Shown: positions 26,055 to 39,342, counted from the stretch's first letter. The stretch: DNA of 64,000 bases from Acanthochlamys bracteata (GCA_019914995.1 CM034135.1:3164501-3228500), one strand, 5' to 3'. Notes: generated by a model not told the origin, from the sequence alone. Translations and numbers: made by a program.

Positions 26055-27873
26055 CGCGGGCTTGCAAACGTTTTCTTTCTTTTCTTTTTTCTTTTGAAAT
26101 GAATTTGGGCCTGTGGATATAGTGGGAAATACATTTCTTTTTCTTTTTGTTTAATTTTTGCTCCCACTTCACGGAATTGGACGGGTGGAAGTTGTTGGAA
26201 CCTCTCTGTTTCAAATTGAGAGACCATTTTGTAGTTTATAAGATTTCAGTTGTGTACACTTGATGAAATCTTTGAAAAACTGTATAAATGAATTAATTTC
26301 TCTATCCATGAAATTCAATTCTCGACAGAGAGATGTGAAGAAATGATAGCTTGAAGCACTAGAGTTTTAATGAGAATAAAATTTAGTTTGAAATATTAAA
26401 TTCAAAATTTTTAAAATTTTTTGACGGTAATTAGAACATGCCTTAAATATTACATAATTCATGATAAAACAGAGGAACACGTATGCCCGTGATAAAACGT
26501 AATGCCTATTTCATTTCAGTTAATTTAGTCATTAAATATACAATTTCATGCCTTATCAAGTACTCTTATTAATATCCTAAACCAATGGTGGCCTATGCCA
26601 ATTGTATAGAATGCCAATATATCAAATTGACGCTTTAAATACAAACATGAAGATTAATACAAATAATATAATCATGTGTACAGCTGATACGCTTTATTTT
26701 TGTACAACCAATTTTTAAATGACTTGCATGCATACTAACAGTAGTATTGTGAGACTTGAACCTACATGACTAGTTTGATCAAAAAATCATCATCCAATAC
26801 TAAAATTGTTTCGATTTGTAAAATAATTGATCGTGTAATTTGTCCGAATTGATCCGGAACAATCAGAGTACATATAGAACTGCTAGTTGGGATTGATCTA
26901 GACGGAAATGAATAAAAAATAACTATTCAATCGTTGGAATTGAAGAATTTAACATTCTATTGCACCTGCAATTTCAGTGCTCTGCTCCACTGATCAGCCG
27001 CGGTTTCAATGTAAAAGAGTAAACATTAGAGCAAGTAAAACCATTCTTTGTCGAATACGGTTCGTCTCGAGATCAGCACGCTGTAATCGAAGACTCCATC
27101 ACAGCCATTCTACTTGTGCCTGAAGCTTGGTGATGATTCAAGTAGTAGCAATGCAATAATATCAAGCTTTCCTAGTCAATCAGGTAATTAAATTATAATT
27201 TTTGCATTTCACTTCAAATTTTAATCTTGAAAATTTTCTGGAACAACATCGTTGGAGTTCAGTCCTAATGAAGTAATCATTATGAACCAAAATGTAGTAC
27301 TAAAAGTTGCATCACTGTATAGGTATTTAATCAATTAATTCTTCGTATTGATTCTAAGAATTGTGAAAATATTTCTTGTTCTTAATGTTTGACTATGTTT
27401 GTTGTATCAGAGGGAGAGAACTATGAAGTTTGAACTGAAGAAAATAGCAGAGTTATTCCATTTGCCAATAGTGAAGGATACCCAGGAATTGAACTTGTGT
27501 CCTACTGCATCAACAGGATTTGTTGAAAATTCAAAATTGACCACTAGACTTATTGTCAGGTTTATGTATGAAACATTTTTGTTCATCTTTCAAGTATGTA
27601 TATTGGGGCCGCAGTGCTTCAAAATACATGTGTTTTTGTTTTCTTGTTTTTATTGATGAAAAGTTCCTATATTAGCTTTGTGAACCCCTTATTGATCAAG
27701 TAACAACTTTGGTAGAAGTATAGCTTCTATCCTTTAGATGAGACTTATGCACCTGATTTAGTGAGAGGTTGTGTTGTGGTTGTTATTTTCATTTTTTGAT
27801 GCTAGGGGAGGTCTTGGATGCAGCTTAAGGGCTGTGACTTGGCTCCTAATGCAGTGAAAGCAATTCGACAGAC
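26055..27873. other. Noncoding between DUF4228 and the TRIM element
   Basis: This is the 3' flank of the DUF4228 gene and then intergenic DNA. An 85-codon open frame at 27399-27656 has no recognisable motif and no coding context. Nothing else was seen. Confidence 0.55.
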
Positions 27874-27878
27874 CTAAT

Positions 27879-28068
27879 TGTTGGAGAGATAGCACACCGA
27901 AAAAGTTAACCAAGATAAAATATCTGAAGGGTCCGGTCCATACACTAGAAAGTCCAATCCAATCCAAAAGCTTAAGCCAATAGGTTATGAAACTCCCTAG
28001 TATATTAATCTCCTTCTCAGTTTATCTTTATTTAATGTGGAACTAATTTGCTCACTCTTAACCCAACA
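27879..28068 (-). repeat. TRIM LTR (left, 190 bp)
   Basis: On the plus strand it runs from TGTTGGAGAGATAGCACACC to TTAACCCAACA, giving TG..CA ends. It is directly repeated at 28577-28766 with a modest number of substitutions. Confidence 0.9.
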
Positions 28069-28163
28069 ATCTCCCCCTCAAGAGTGAGTCATCCATATTT
28101 TTCTCATCCAATCACACTATCGCGCACCAACTACGTCGATCGCTCAGATTCTCAGCCACTTGG

Positions 28164-28327
28164 CCTTGAGCACCGTCACTACACACCAAGAGCTAGCTTT
28201 AAGAGCCCAACTTGCTCCGAATCTTTACTCACACCTTGCGGAAGCCCTTGAGCACCGTCACTACACACCAAGAGCTAGCTTTAAGAGCCCAACTTGTTCC
28301 GAATATTTACTCACACCTTGCGGAAGC
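28164..28327. repeat. 82-bp tandem repeat inside the TRIM
   Basis: Two almost identical 82-bp units start ccttgagcaccgtcactaca at 28164 and 28246. They share agctagctttaagagcccaa and cacaccttgcggaagccc. The repeat creates two similar-looking open frames that are not genes. Confidence 0.9.
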
Positions 28328-28576
28328 CCATGTGAGTCATACTACTCTTTAACTTGCTCATCGCACTACCAGTTAGAGCTATAATATGCGTTGGTCGCCG
28401 CCTGCACCGTCTGCACAACTAAGAGTCAGCCATCAGAGCCCAACTTGCTCCGAATCCTCGCTCACATCCTGCGAAATCTCTATGTGAGTCATGCTGCTCT
28501 TAACCTGCTCACCCACTGTCAGCGAGAGTTACTACGTGCGTCGGACTCCCTGCCAAACCATCGGCTCTGATACCAC

Positions 28577-28766
28577 TGTTAGGGAGATAGCACACCGAAA
28601 GAGTTAACCAAAATAAGACACCTGAAGGGTCCGGTCCATACACTAGAAAGCCCAATCCAATCCAAAAGCTTAAGCCAATAGGTTATGAAACTCTCTACTA
28701 TATTAACCTCCTTCTCATCTTATCTTTATTCAATATGGAACTAATTTACTCACTCTTAACCCAACA
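28577..28766 (-). repeat. TRIM LTR (right, 190 bp)
   Basis: Direct copy of the left LTR, running TGTTAGGGAGATAGCACACC to TTAACCCAACA. It is preceded by the complement of the primer-binding site (gctctgataccac), which fixes the element on the minus strand. Confidence 0.9.
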
Positions 28767-28908
28767 CCGGAGGATTGGACTAGTATACTAGAAAGCTTCA
28801 TAACCTATTGGCTTAAACTTTTGAGTTAGATTGGATTTTCTAGTATATAGATCGAACCCTTCGGATGTCTTATCTTGGTTAATTCCTCGGTGTTGTATCT
28901 CTCCAACA
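28767..28908 (+). repeat. Inverted, truncated third TRIM LTR
   Basis: Its reverse complement starts TGTTGGAGAGATACAACACC, continues through ccaataggttatgaagc, and stops after ctagtatacta. It therefore contains only the part of the LTR nearest the primer-binding site. It is more diverged than the other two LTRs. Confidence 0.82.
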
Positions 28909-28913
28909 CTAAT

Positions 28914-31549
28914 GTTGATTAGATGGATTGACACTATTGATCTGCTAGGTCAACACACTGATATGTTGGATTAATTCGAATTTTTCGGTCTAAATAATTT
29001 TTTGAATCAACATTCGGATCGAATTGCAAATATTGGCCAACAATAACAACGAAAAAGAATGGAAAAGCTTATTCCAATGGTATTGGCAAGGACATGCTGT
29101 ACAATTAAACACATCATCATAAAAAAAAATAACAACTTACATTAGTAGTTTTATCACTATTTATAATATCATCATAAATTCAGTATTGGTGGGTATTTGT
29201 TCCTTCAACGTATAGATTCAAACCCAATGCCGAATTTTTTAAGTCCTTCATTGCTTCTATCTCTGCTCAGTTCTGATCTGGATAGTTTGGAAAAAGTTCC
29301 AATCAACGTCTCCACAACCAGTATATAAATTGAATTGCCAAAATATAGCTGAACAGATTAATACTACAATATATATGGATATCAAGACGCATATTATTGC
29401 CAACCATTCAGAAGCCTTATTATAAAGTTAGACTTTATTGCTTATATCGCGTGATCTCTTAGAACCAGCAAGGATTTATCTTTTTCTCTCAAAAAATTTT
29501 AAAGAAATTTTATAAATTATCTTTTAAAAATTTATTTTTAGAAAAAGTTATAATTAAAAATAATATTTTCTGTAAAATAACACACTTAATTACAATTCTA
29601 ATTACTGCACTCGTGTACCTTCTGGGAGACATTAGCCATTGCAGAGGAGATGTGTAAAGAATTCATATATCATATCCATAAGTTGCATAGTACAACTATT
29701 AACATCATACAATATCCATTATTTCTTTATGTATTATTTACGATACATAATGTGTGGTATTGTAATTTTAGGAAAATGATCATACATGATTTAATGATGG
29801 CTATAAGTTCAAGGCAAGTTACAAACTTTTCTTAGCTTCACGAGATCATTAGTCTTCAAATTGTCTCATAATCAAGTTTGTCAAGGACCACTAATGCGTT
29901 GAAAATCATAATTAATCATGTCGAATATCAAAGAAAAATCTCAATAGTTGCAGGTTTACAGTTTACTTCCCAAACTCTGCAAAATTAATTAACCTGGTTT
30001 TGAACTTCCCAAAACTCTGCAAAATTAAATTTTATTAAACAAAGAAGTTAGTTGTGGTTGCATGCCAGCTTTAACCAAGGAAAGAAATACCAGAACCGAA
30101 GAAATCAAAATCAAATGCTGTGTCCAGAATTTAGTAGATATTTAAAATGTTAAGAACTAAAATATTTTTTTAATAAAAAATATTTTATAACTTTTAAATA
30201 TGAACTTATTTGTAAAATTTAATAATAATTATATTTATAAATATTGTATATACATAATAGTTGAATTTTTCAAAATTAAAAAAAATATAAAATTTGTACA
30301 AAATTTATTAAAAAATAAGAGGTATATTTAAAAATAATTAGTATTTCACAAGCTTAGCTAGATGGGACCTTAATTTGCTTATGGCTTTCTTTCTAAAGAA
30401 GATGAAAATTTTGGAATCTGGTTCGTTAGCTACAGCTGTAATAAGTCCTTGTTTATAAAATTTTATTTGCAACAAATTGACTATGAATTAATCTTTGGAT
30501 CTGGTTGAGAGCTAGTGCATGCTCCCTATTAAGATAAGTTTTCACGAAAATTATTTTTTATTTACTCATGCATATGATTAAGCTTTAATGTCAATGATTG
30601 TGTTAAAATATAACAAGTACAGCTAAGAATTATTGAGTTTTTGGTTGTATTGACACCGTGTAAAAAAGGAGAGAATTCTGGGGGAAAAAAAAAAAAAAAA
30701 CTTTTATAATAAACTTTTTTGTAATCAAAGGTGTTGGCAAGATTATAAATATTTAAACTATTCCATAGTAGTTTTTAAATATTAGAAGCCTAATTTTAAT
30801 TCTATATTTTAAAATAAATACTAAAGTTGTGCAGAACTTAGAAAAATTAAGTAAAAATTCAACTCAGATAATATTTAATTAGAATTTTTTTGGGAAACTC
30901 CCACTCCGTAAAGCGCGAATATACGTTACGCCATCATCTGTGTTCAAAATACTGCGGCATAAATTTATGTAATTTGATATCATATTGCACGTCTGATTTC
31001 TATCCAAAATATTGAGACAGTGGAGTTTCTCATATAAAAGTCTAAAACTATTAGTATTTTAAAATCCAACCCGACCGACTGAATCGATCTGAAATCCGAC
31101 CATCCGGTACCGATGTCAGGTTAGACGAGTAACATAACTTAATATGTAATAAATTCGATAAAAATCGGGTCGACTTGTCCAATTTCTGAGTCAAATCGGT
31201 GATCCGGTTGAACGAGTCAACACGATATTATTATTATAAAAAAAAAATTTAAACACGGGTTCGCGAGCTCGTTCTGAACGAACCATTTTCATTTTTCATT
31301 TTCTGGCTTGGCTCCGGCGCGCTCGTTCCTTCTCGTCGATCTCCGGCACCGTCTCCTTTTCGGCACCATTGTTTTTCTTATTGCCAGTTATCATTACCGC
31401 TCTGTCAAGAAATCTTCTTCTTCATAGACGAATCAGCATATTTTCTGTTCTTTATAGCCGATCGGAGTTCCTATCGGCGATTTTTTTCTGCTTTTATTTT
31501 TCGATAATCTTGTCGTTGTTTCTCATTGCTCTAGCTTCTTTGCTACGAT
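28914..31549. other. Noncoding between the TRIM and the hAT remnant
   Basis: No gene was seen. There is A+T-rich DNA at 29480-29590 and 30130-30330, and a poly(A) run near 30690. The stretch at 31060-31330 is G+C-richer, and with the following 200 bases it may be the 5' end of the decayed hAT element; I could not identify its terminal repeat. Confidence 0.5.
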
Positions 31550-34027
31550 ATGAATTCTGTTCCGGCTGAACCTTTCAATCCTGACACGAATTCTGCTTCA
31601 GCTCCAGTAGTGCCTACAATTTTACAAAATTAAAATATTGTAAGGGATAAAACCGATCCTGTTTGGAGCCACTGTAAGGAGTCAGACACTACTTGTTGAT
31701 TCTCCTGTAAGATCAACTTAAATAGGAATGATGAATTGAGTTGATAAATAAAAAAATTTTTGCAATAATGTTATTCCTACACACAGCAATTTGTCAGCTG
31801 GCTATGATTAGGCTATATCCGGCAAGTAGTGAGCATTACTAGTAAGCTGTTATGGCCGTCTACGTTAAAGAAGATATGCAAGGAGATTTAACGTGGTTCG
31901 GCAACTCCTTTGTCTACATCCACGGTCGCTTTATAATGAGAGCCAAAGTTTAACTAGACTTTTAATAAGCTACACAAATCAAAAGTAAAGTGCTTTGTCA
32001 AGCACACTTACTCTCAAGGATTTTTTTGCCAAGACAATCCTTTCCAGCCTACCGGATAACCTAATCTCCCTAGCTGACAACCTATCCTTATTACAAAATC
32101 TAAAAGCTATCTCTAAACTCCAACTGAGCTCCTTTATCAAGTGCACCTTACACTCTCTATCACAGAGTTTTAAGTAGGTTTAATAAAACATGTTTTAGCA
32201 CTAGATCAGTTTCAAAGTAAATAAGCAATCATAGAATTTTCAATTGAGAAGATCAAACCGTTGCTGAAGATGATGATGCTCAATAAGTGATCAGCAATAT
32301 GGATTTTCTTGTAGGGCATATTTGAATTTGAAATTTTTGCTCCGGTTTTTTTTTCTCTGGTTGCAATCTGTCCCATTCTTATAGTGCTTTCTTTCTTACA
32401 GACGACTGGTTCTTTCCTTTGAAGGATTAATCCGTTGATATCTCTGAACTTACAGCGAATCATCAAAAGCAGAGATGAGATTTTTTCAGTGGTCAGTCGG
32501 CTGCTCTAGAATTTTTTTTTGCTATTCCAGTGCAAGCCCTTCATTGACATTAAATACATCGACGAAGACAATTTGAATCTCCCGCCTGCAACAATTGGTG
32601 AGTCCAACTGAATTGTCTTCTTCAGATTGTCTCCAATGAAATTGGCTTCTCTTGATTTGCTAATACTTACTGGTTGATTGCTCTAAACGAGGTGGATTTC
32701 AAAATGCTTGACTTTGCTTAGTAGAATTCTGCTTAGTGTAATGAGTCTGCTACTTTTCTTTTCTTTTTGAAATTTGAGGTTGACTGTTCTTGTGAATAAG
32801 AGTGATGCTTAGCTCTATGTAGATGTTAAGCAGTGGGATTTGCTTCAATGGTGTATATATATTTAATATTTTGAGAATGAAAGCTTAAGTAGGAGCTTTA
32901 TTAAGCAGAGTTCGATCTTCTATTTTATCTGATACGATCTCATATATTCAGTATTTGAATAGCGGTTGTTTGGTGATTGTGTCAATTTTGTTTTGACCCA
33001 ACTTGGTTGTTCTTTACTTAACGTAGGATAGACTTTTCCTGCATAACTTGATTTTAACTTGTCAGTCCATCATAAATCATAAACCATAATTCTTAATGCG
33101 TTGTTATTATCAAGATTAACTTTTGGGAGTTCCAACACTACTGAAGGCCGAAATAAGAATAAATTGATATGTATTTACTGCTCAAGAACATTCGGAGGTG
33201 GTGGCATCAACAGAATTGAGCAACACCTAGTTAGAATGAAAGAAAAAGTTAAAGTTTGTAAGAATGCTCGTACAGATGTTCGTTATCAGATGAAACTGAA
33301 TATTGATGGCTATATTTCAAAAAAAAAGAAGACACCAAAAATGTTGAATGAACAAAATACATTCAGTCAATAACAATTGCAATTAGAGAAGCAAGCTTAC
33401 AGCAGAGCTAGTGATTCTAAAAAAATTCTAGCTCATAAAAGTGCCACTATAGAGAATCTTACGAGTAAAGATATCACTGCACAGTTTGAAAGTGGAAGTA
33501 GAAAAGGTAGGAGATTATGATTAATTCTTATTTCATACCGAGAATCATTCTCAATGCACAACCAACTTTTAAGAGTGTGATGCACAGTAAAGAGGCAAAG
33601 AAAAGATATGAAATTGTAATATGTAAATGGATGATTGATACATACATATTTTTTCAACCAATGATAGATGTTATTGCTAGCATGGGTGCAGAGTACAAAG
33701 GTCCTAACTATCATATTTTCAGAAATTTTTTATTGAAGAAGACCGTTGAGGAGACAAAGCGATACGTTGAGAGCTTTCGTGATAAATGGAGAAAGACTAA
33801 ATGCACCATAATGACTGATGGATGGTCCGATCAAAATAAAAAAATACTTATAAATTTTTTAATCTATTTTCCATAAAGTACGGTCTTTTTTAAATCTGTA
33901 GATACTTCTGATGCTTCAAAAACTGTAGATATATTATATGAATTGTTTAGAAAAGTTGTTCAATATGAAGATGCTGAGAATGTTGTTTACTTTATGACTG
34001 ACAATGTTGCTAACTATGTTGCAGGAA
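31550..34027 (+). pseudogene. Decayed hAT-family transposase (BED finger, DUF659-type)
   Basis: Three degenerate pieces lie in order on the plus strand. The first (31550-31699) starts MNSVPAEPFN and reaches a BED-finger start RDKTDPVWSHC, with stops in frame. The second (about 33101-33373) has the finger core LICIYCSRTFGGGGINRIEQ. The third (33517-34027) has the catalytic-domain start (FRNFLLKKTVEETKR, TIMTDGWSD). It crosses an in-frame TAA at 33874 and ends near YFMTDNVANYVAG. Pieces two and three are in different frames. About 1.4 kb of non-coding DNA separates pieces one and two, either an intron or a later insertion. The dimerisation domain is absent. The element cannot make an active transposase. 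Confidence 0.8.
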
Positions 34028-34648
34028 CGTAGACGAACTCGGATTACATGTAAATTGTCTACATGATAAAATGCATATTTCGAAATAATTATTGAAAATA
34101 AGTTTTTCTTAAAATAAAAATTTTTGAAATTTTTTTAAAAATAAGTCTTACTTTTTTTACTTTTGAAAAAATTAATAATAAAATTTTAAGAAGTAGAATT
34201 ATTTTTGTATTTTTAAAATTTTTTAATGCTATAGAATATTTTAAAAATTTTATAAAAAAATATAAAATAAAAAATTGAAATAAAAATAAAAAGAAAATAT
34301 CTTCCGTACACCCACTCAGTTCAAGAGAAGAATGGTACATTTATCCGTTTGTTTCGTTACTTTGTTTCGTTTTCATCCTATGTGCATTAGGATTAACAAC
34401 ACAAGTCAATTGATTTGGGGGCGTTTGCGATTGCGTTTCCCAAACACTATTTTTTAATTTTATATTTTTAATATATATTTTATAAATATTTAAAAATTTA
34501 AAAAATGTAAAATAATTTTAGATATTAAAATATTTTTATTATTTTTATAAAATTAAAAAGAAACTTATTTTTAAAAAAAATAAAAATATTTTTTATTTTA
34601 AAAAATTTTATTCCATAATCACTTCCAAACACTCCCCAGGTGCATTCC
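34028..34648. other. AT-rich spacer between hAT remnant and CHX-A
   Basis: Almost pure A+T DNA from 34080 to 34620, with no gene. It includes the 3' flank of CHX-A. No hAT terminal repeat could be recognised. Confidence 0.6.
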
Positions 34649-37321
34649 CTACCTATTCATACGCCGGCCGGCAACCAATGCCTGCTGCTGCAGCACCAAT
34701 GTGGACACCTTGCCCTTGAAATCTTCCGAGGCAAGCATATCACCTAAGGCACCGAGCTCCGGATACTCGCTCCATTCCTCTAAAGCTTTTGTCAGCTGCG
34801 ATTTCTTTCCTTCTCTCCTTCCAACAATAAGAAGCCCGAACTCTTCCGCGATCTCCCTTAGCGTCCTCACCATGTCGGGAACACTTGCTACTTCTTCTTG
34901 TTCCCTGTAACTCATGCATATGTTACCCGCCGCCAATTCCTTGTACTCCTTCAGCGCCTCGTCGTCGAAGTAGCTGTCACGCCCGTCGGGTACCGTGTTC
35001 TGCTCGTCGATCATGAACCGGATTACTGTTATTGATGCTCTTGACGATCCCGCAATACGCTTGGCGAGCGCGAGGCACTCACGGTCGTCAGACCCTCCGA
35101 AGAATATGACGCCAACATTTTGCAAAGCGTTAGAATCCCCTTCGTAGCAGTAGTCGATAAAGATCCCGACTGAGCATGGCGCGAAGGTGAGCACCTGTAA
35201 GTAGGTGTTTTGATAAACGGTGTTATTGCCGTGGAAGGGTAGGAGAATAAGAGCGGCTTTCTTGTCGAGCGCCATAGAGCAGATATCGTCGTACATGGTG
35301 GCCCTAGGAGCCATGCTGAGGTAAGGAAACGCAAGGATATTTCGTTCGTGTTTACGTTCCACGAGCATGAAAATTGCAGCAATACGGTTGGATTCCGGCG
35401 GCTTGGGGAGACCTTCTCTCCACAAAGGAGCAATAACGGCAGCTGCACGGTCGACGAGAGGGACTAGGTGAAGCACATAGGCGTGCATCGGGTTATCAGC
35501 AGTGGGGCATGAGGCATCGAGGAGACGCGAGAGCTGGACAGCGTGGTCAAGAGTGTGAACGCAAGCTATCGTACGGAAGAAATCTCGGGGTTTGATGCGC
35601 TGGACGGTCCGGCGGTGGTAGGATTGGTACCTTAATGAAGGTTGGTATGTCCACTTTATAATAGAAGCAACGAGCCAACCGAGCACAAGCGTGAGGTACA
35701 CCATTGCAGTGTACAAGTCTTGCCGAAAGTTCTGCATGCAGCAAGCACAAGAAACAGTACATTAACCAAACAGTTTGAAAAAAAAAAATAAGTACAAAAA
35801 AAAAAAAAAAATCAATGCTTTAAAGGTTTGAAGTAGTACCTTGACTTCATATGAAGCTTGGTACAGAGTCATATCTGTGATTCCTTTGCTACTCATCATC
35901 AGAGAAACCAAGAACGAATCACGCAAGGGCATCTTAAAGAAGAGGCATGCGGCGGAGACGGCGGCTATTTTAAGTGCGAAGCAAACCATAACGAACAGAA
36001 ACGTTGGTATTAACATTGTATATAAGTCAATCATGGTGAACAAGTCCGTCTTACTGCCGATGTTGGCAAGGGAGACCGGAATAAACACGCAGCTGATAAT
36101 TCCATCTAGGCGCCGCACAAGTGTCGAGCCTATAGGAGGACCACTGGGTAGCAACAAGCCCAACAACAAGGGTAGTACATTGCTGCTCACGCCTACTACA
36201 TCACTCAGTAGTACTGCAAGTACGGTGAGCATAAGAATAACTAGAAGACTACTTTTGCTCACATCTTTCCCTGGTGTTGTTCTTTTAATAATTTGTTGAG
36301 AAACGTACTTAGTCAAGAAGTATATCACCGACATGCTTGCTAAGAGAGCACCTACGGTCTGCGGTAGTACGAGAAAACCTAGGTTGCTATTGACAAATCT
36401 TAAGAATATAAAGTAGCAGAAGGAGAAAATCGCGCTGCTGAAGCTTATTACTATAGCGCCGGAAATTGCGAGACGTCCCAGTTTAGAGGTGAGCATGTCG
36501 TGTTCTTTGAGTTGTGTAGCGAGGACGATGAATGCTGTGTTGGAGAATGGGAACCCGACCCGAAGACCGACAGCTCTCAAGAACAAGTACTTCTCATTGA
36601 GGCTATACGTACTTGTAATGGCAAAGGTTAGAGGCACAACCATGCCAACTATGGCTATGGTTGCTGCATTCTTTCCGGCCCTCTTGATCATGCCTAAATC
36701 CGTTTTTGCTCCCATCAATACTGAGAAGATGGCTTCCGCCGTGACGGATAACATGTAAAGGACTCGACTGTTCGCGCTACTGAAAATAAGTCCATAATTT
36801 CCTGAGAAAGGTTGGAGGGGATCTCTGTCCGGATTAAGTGCTCCCAACATGTTTGGCCCCAACATAATTCCACCCTTCACATAACAAACCCATAAAGCAT
36901 AAATAACTTAAAATTCGTATAAGAATTATATAAGCATGCATAATAGGTTGGAGTCATCACTACATAATTTTCAATTAAAATTGTGATTTCACTCCATATA
37001 CATGAAACACACGTTGGCATTGAAATTTAATTTGATTGTGAATCAGAAGTTCATAGTTATTACCATAACGTAGGACAGGTGGGAAGGCATGCCGAGAGGT
37101 TTGAAAACGAATTGGCTCGCTCTAGCACCGGCGAACAACAAAATCGCTTGGATGAGAAAGCGAGGGAAAGCGGAAAGCAGTATGTTTTGATTCGCTACCC
37201 AAATCCCAGTGGAATCGATAGTCCTTGATGCATTGCATTGAACAATAGGCGCAAGCTTGAGGTAATCGTATTTCTCAGGTATACCATCTTTGAACAGTAC
37301 CTCGTCGAACAAGAAAACCAT
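34649..37321 (-). CDS. Cation/H+ exchanger, CHX family (copy A)
   Basis: Three exons (37321-37064, 36874-35840 and 35731-34649) join in phase 0 to 791 residues, normal for the CPA2/CHX family. Residues about 40-430 are hydrophobic and encode the roughly twelve-helix exchanger. The last roughly 360 residues are the hydrophilic C-terminal regulatory half (PLWREGLPKPPES, LSMAPRATMYDD, LLIVGRREGKKSQ). CHX proteins move K+/Na+ against H+ across plasma or endomembranes. The GSKTD motif keeps its Lys in the late-helix region. However, the usual Asn-Asp pair that follows GRxAxSxxxV reads Ile-Ser (about 229-230). The NxRG motif is SSKG. Both introns are at the same positions as in copies B and C. Upstream lies the Copia insertion. 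Confidence 0.9.
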
Positions 37322-38804
37322 TCTCTTGATAACTTAATTTCCAAATAATTATCTTTCAGAGTATGAACACCTTCGTGGAGGAGAGAATTACAGAAGATGA
37401 AAGATTCATTGTTGTTGGAGGATGAAGACAGAAAGATAGAGTATGAACTAAATTTGAGAGAAAAATGGTGATGAAGAGTATAGAATAGGAATCCAGCTAA
37501 TGTGTGTGGGGTAGTTGATACTGGGTGGACAATATTTGTTTAACCATAACACACCCAGCACTGGTTGCTAGTTAATTGGAGGCTTGAAACTATTTAGGTA
37601 TAATATAGATTTCAACCTCAACGTTCCAACTGAAGAGCGATCCTTAGGTGGTGGCTTCTTACGCATTACAGAGGTTTCTGCACATTTAAACCATAGTATC
37701 TAAAATTGGCTATAGTTATCATATAAGATGTGACAGGATTTTTATGGGTGGCTGACAATCTGCAGTAGTTAAAATTGGTTATGATATACTTAAGTGATTA
37801 AAATGTTTAAAGAGCTTATGAGGCGAGAGTATTAGCTTGATCTAATTTGTAAGATCAAAGCGATGGCTGCTTAATTTACAAACTGTGTATAGGTAAACAA
37901 CTTTCATAAGGGTTTTAACGGGTGATTGAAAAGAGCGATTTTCTCCATCTTTCTTTAAGTTGCTATGTTCACATATTTTTATAAAAATTTTATAATCTTT
38001 TCTCAAAATAATATGAAAATTTATTTCTTATTCAGTATTTGTGCCACAAATTTGCATACGACTAACATTTTAGAAAATAACATGAACCTTACAAAGAACA
38101 TCTTTCTTTTCTTGCTTTTTAGTGAACCCAAAAATCATAACCAACAAAACAAACATCGTTACATGCTTCACACTCGCTACCATAACAAATTAACACACAT
38201 GGACATTTACTACCGTACGTAAGGAATTCCGTCACTCGCTCACCACAAGATTTTTGCACAGAAGAACCATGGGAGTCCAGAAACAACTTCTTATACTAAC
38301 TCTGATGATCATCCACAAGGACCTCCGCTCCATGACGTCCTTTTTAATATTTGGAAGTGAGACCGCCTATCAAATCTTCTAAACTTGGAGTTGAGCACCC
38401 CTCAGTCTTTCAAACTCCAAGTTTATGTTGCTCCGTTGAACCAGCAAAACTATCACTCCTTTATAGTAAGAATTTGTACTTCTAATCTGAACAAAGGTAG
38501 AAGTACTTTTTTTAATTATTATAGAACCATGCTTCAGCTGGTGGTTTGAACAACTACGTGATTTGTATGGTTCACTTTTTATTTAGCAATGATATTAAAA
38601 AATGATTTTAATTTAAATAATGACTGTTATGGCATTCTTATAAATACACGGAGTGATTATTCTTATAAATCATGTTTATTCTATGGGATTTCAATCTCAA
38701 TATTTAAAATTATAGATCAAAATCAGTTAGATTTTGTTAAATACACAAAATGGCTATTTAGATTTCAATTTTCATATTTTTATATATTTTAATTCTCCAT
38801 AAAT
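37322..38804. other. Upstream region of CHX-A
   Basis: This is the probable promoter of CHX-A, then AT-rich DNA. A short coding-like stretch at 38253-38360 (plus strand, ...HPQGPPLHDVLFNIWK then TGA) has no recognisable family and is unassigned. The right end is the 5' flank of the Copia insertion, with target duplication TAAAT at 38800-38804. Confidence 0.5.
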
Positions 38805-38969
38805 AATTGAATGATAAAAATCACAAGTTGAATTTCTTTTATTATTCCTCAATGAAAGAGCTACATATATATAGGAATATAAGTAACTAAATCATGAAGA
38901 TTATCTAATATCTAAGTTAGAAAATATATCAAATCTAATATCTAACTTAGAAAACTAAATATTTTAACA
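38805..38969 (-). repeat. Copia LTR (left copy)
   Basis: 165 bp. By eye I count about eight differences from the other LTR, roughly 95% identity. It is flanked outward by TAAAT and inward by the complement of the polypurine tract (ctccccctcaa). Confidence 0.9.
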
Positions 38970-39342
38970 CTCCCCCTCAAGTTGGTGCATAGATGTCACA
39001 CATGCCCAACTTGTCTAAAAATTTTGAGAAGACATGCTTTAAAACTGGCTTGGTGAGAATATCGGCCAATTGATCTTCTGATCTATTCTTAGGCAATTCC
39101 AGAATTTTTTCATCCAACTTCTCCTTTATGAAGAATCTGTCTACCTCAACATGTTTTGTGCGATCATATTGGACTGGATTATGTGCTATGTCACATGCTG
39201 CTTTGTTATCACAAAATAATTAAATCGATTACTTAGATGTAAAGCCCAAATTTTCTACAAGAAGTTTCAACCATAATGCTTCACAAAGTCGGAATGCTAA
39301 ACTTCTGAATTCAGCTTCTACACTTGAGCGTGCTACAACATT

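Larger units (their letters stand above)
27874..28913 (-). mobile_element. Rearranged TRIM retroelement with a third, inverted LTR
   Basis: Flanked by a perfect 5-bp target duplication, CTAAT (27874-27878 and 28909-28913). In minus orientation the order is LTR (28766-28577), a primer-binding site GTGGTATCAGAGCCGA complementary to initiator tRNA-Met type, a non-coding interior, a polypurine tract TTGAGGGGGAGAT, then LTR (28068-27879). To the right of this complete unit lies a third, truncated LTR in the opposite orientation (28767-28908), ending CTCTCCAACA next to the target duplication. There is no gag or pol. Length, small LTRs and lack of coding place it among TRIM elements, which need enzymes from autonomous LTR elements. 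A second, older copy is at 57616-58314. Confidence 0.88.

Noticed and set aside
27399..27656. 85-codon open frame left of the TRIM
   Set aside because: No motif, no splice or promoter context, and AT-rich ending; probably chance.
28048..28384. Two overlapping open frames with a repeated peptide
   Set aside because: They arise from the 82-bp tandem repeat in the non-coding interior of the TRIM.
31860..31930. Possible solo LTR or dispersed repeat end (aacgtggttcggcaactcct)
   Set aside because: It looks familiar from plant repeats, but no terminal repeats or target duplication could be found.
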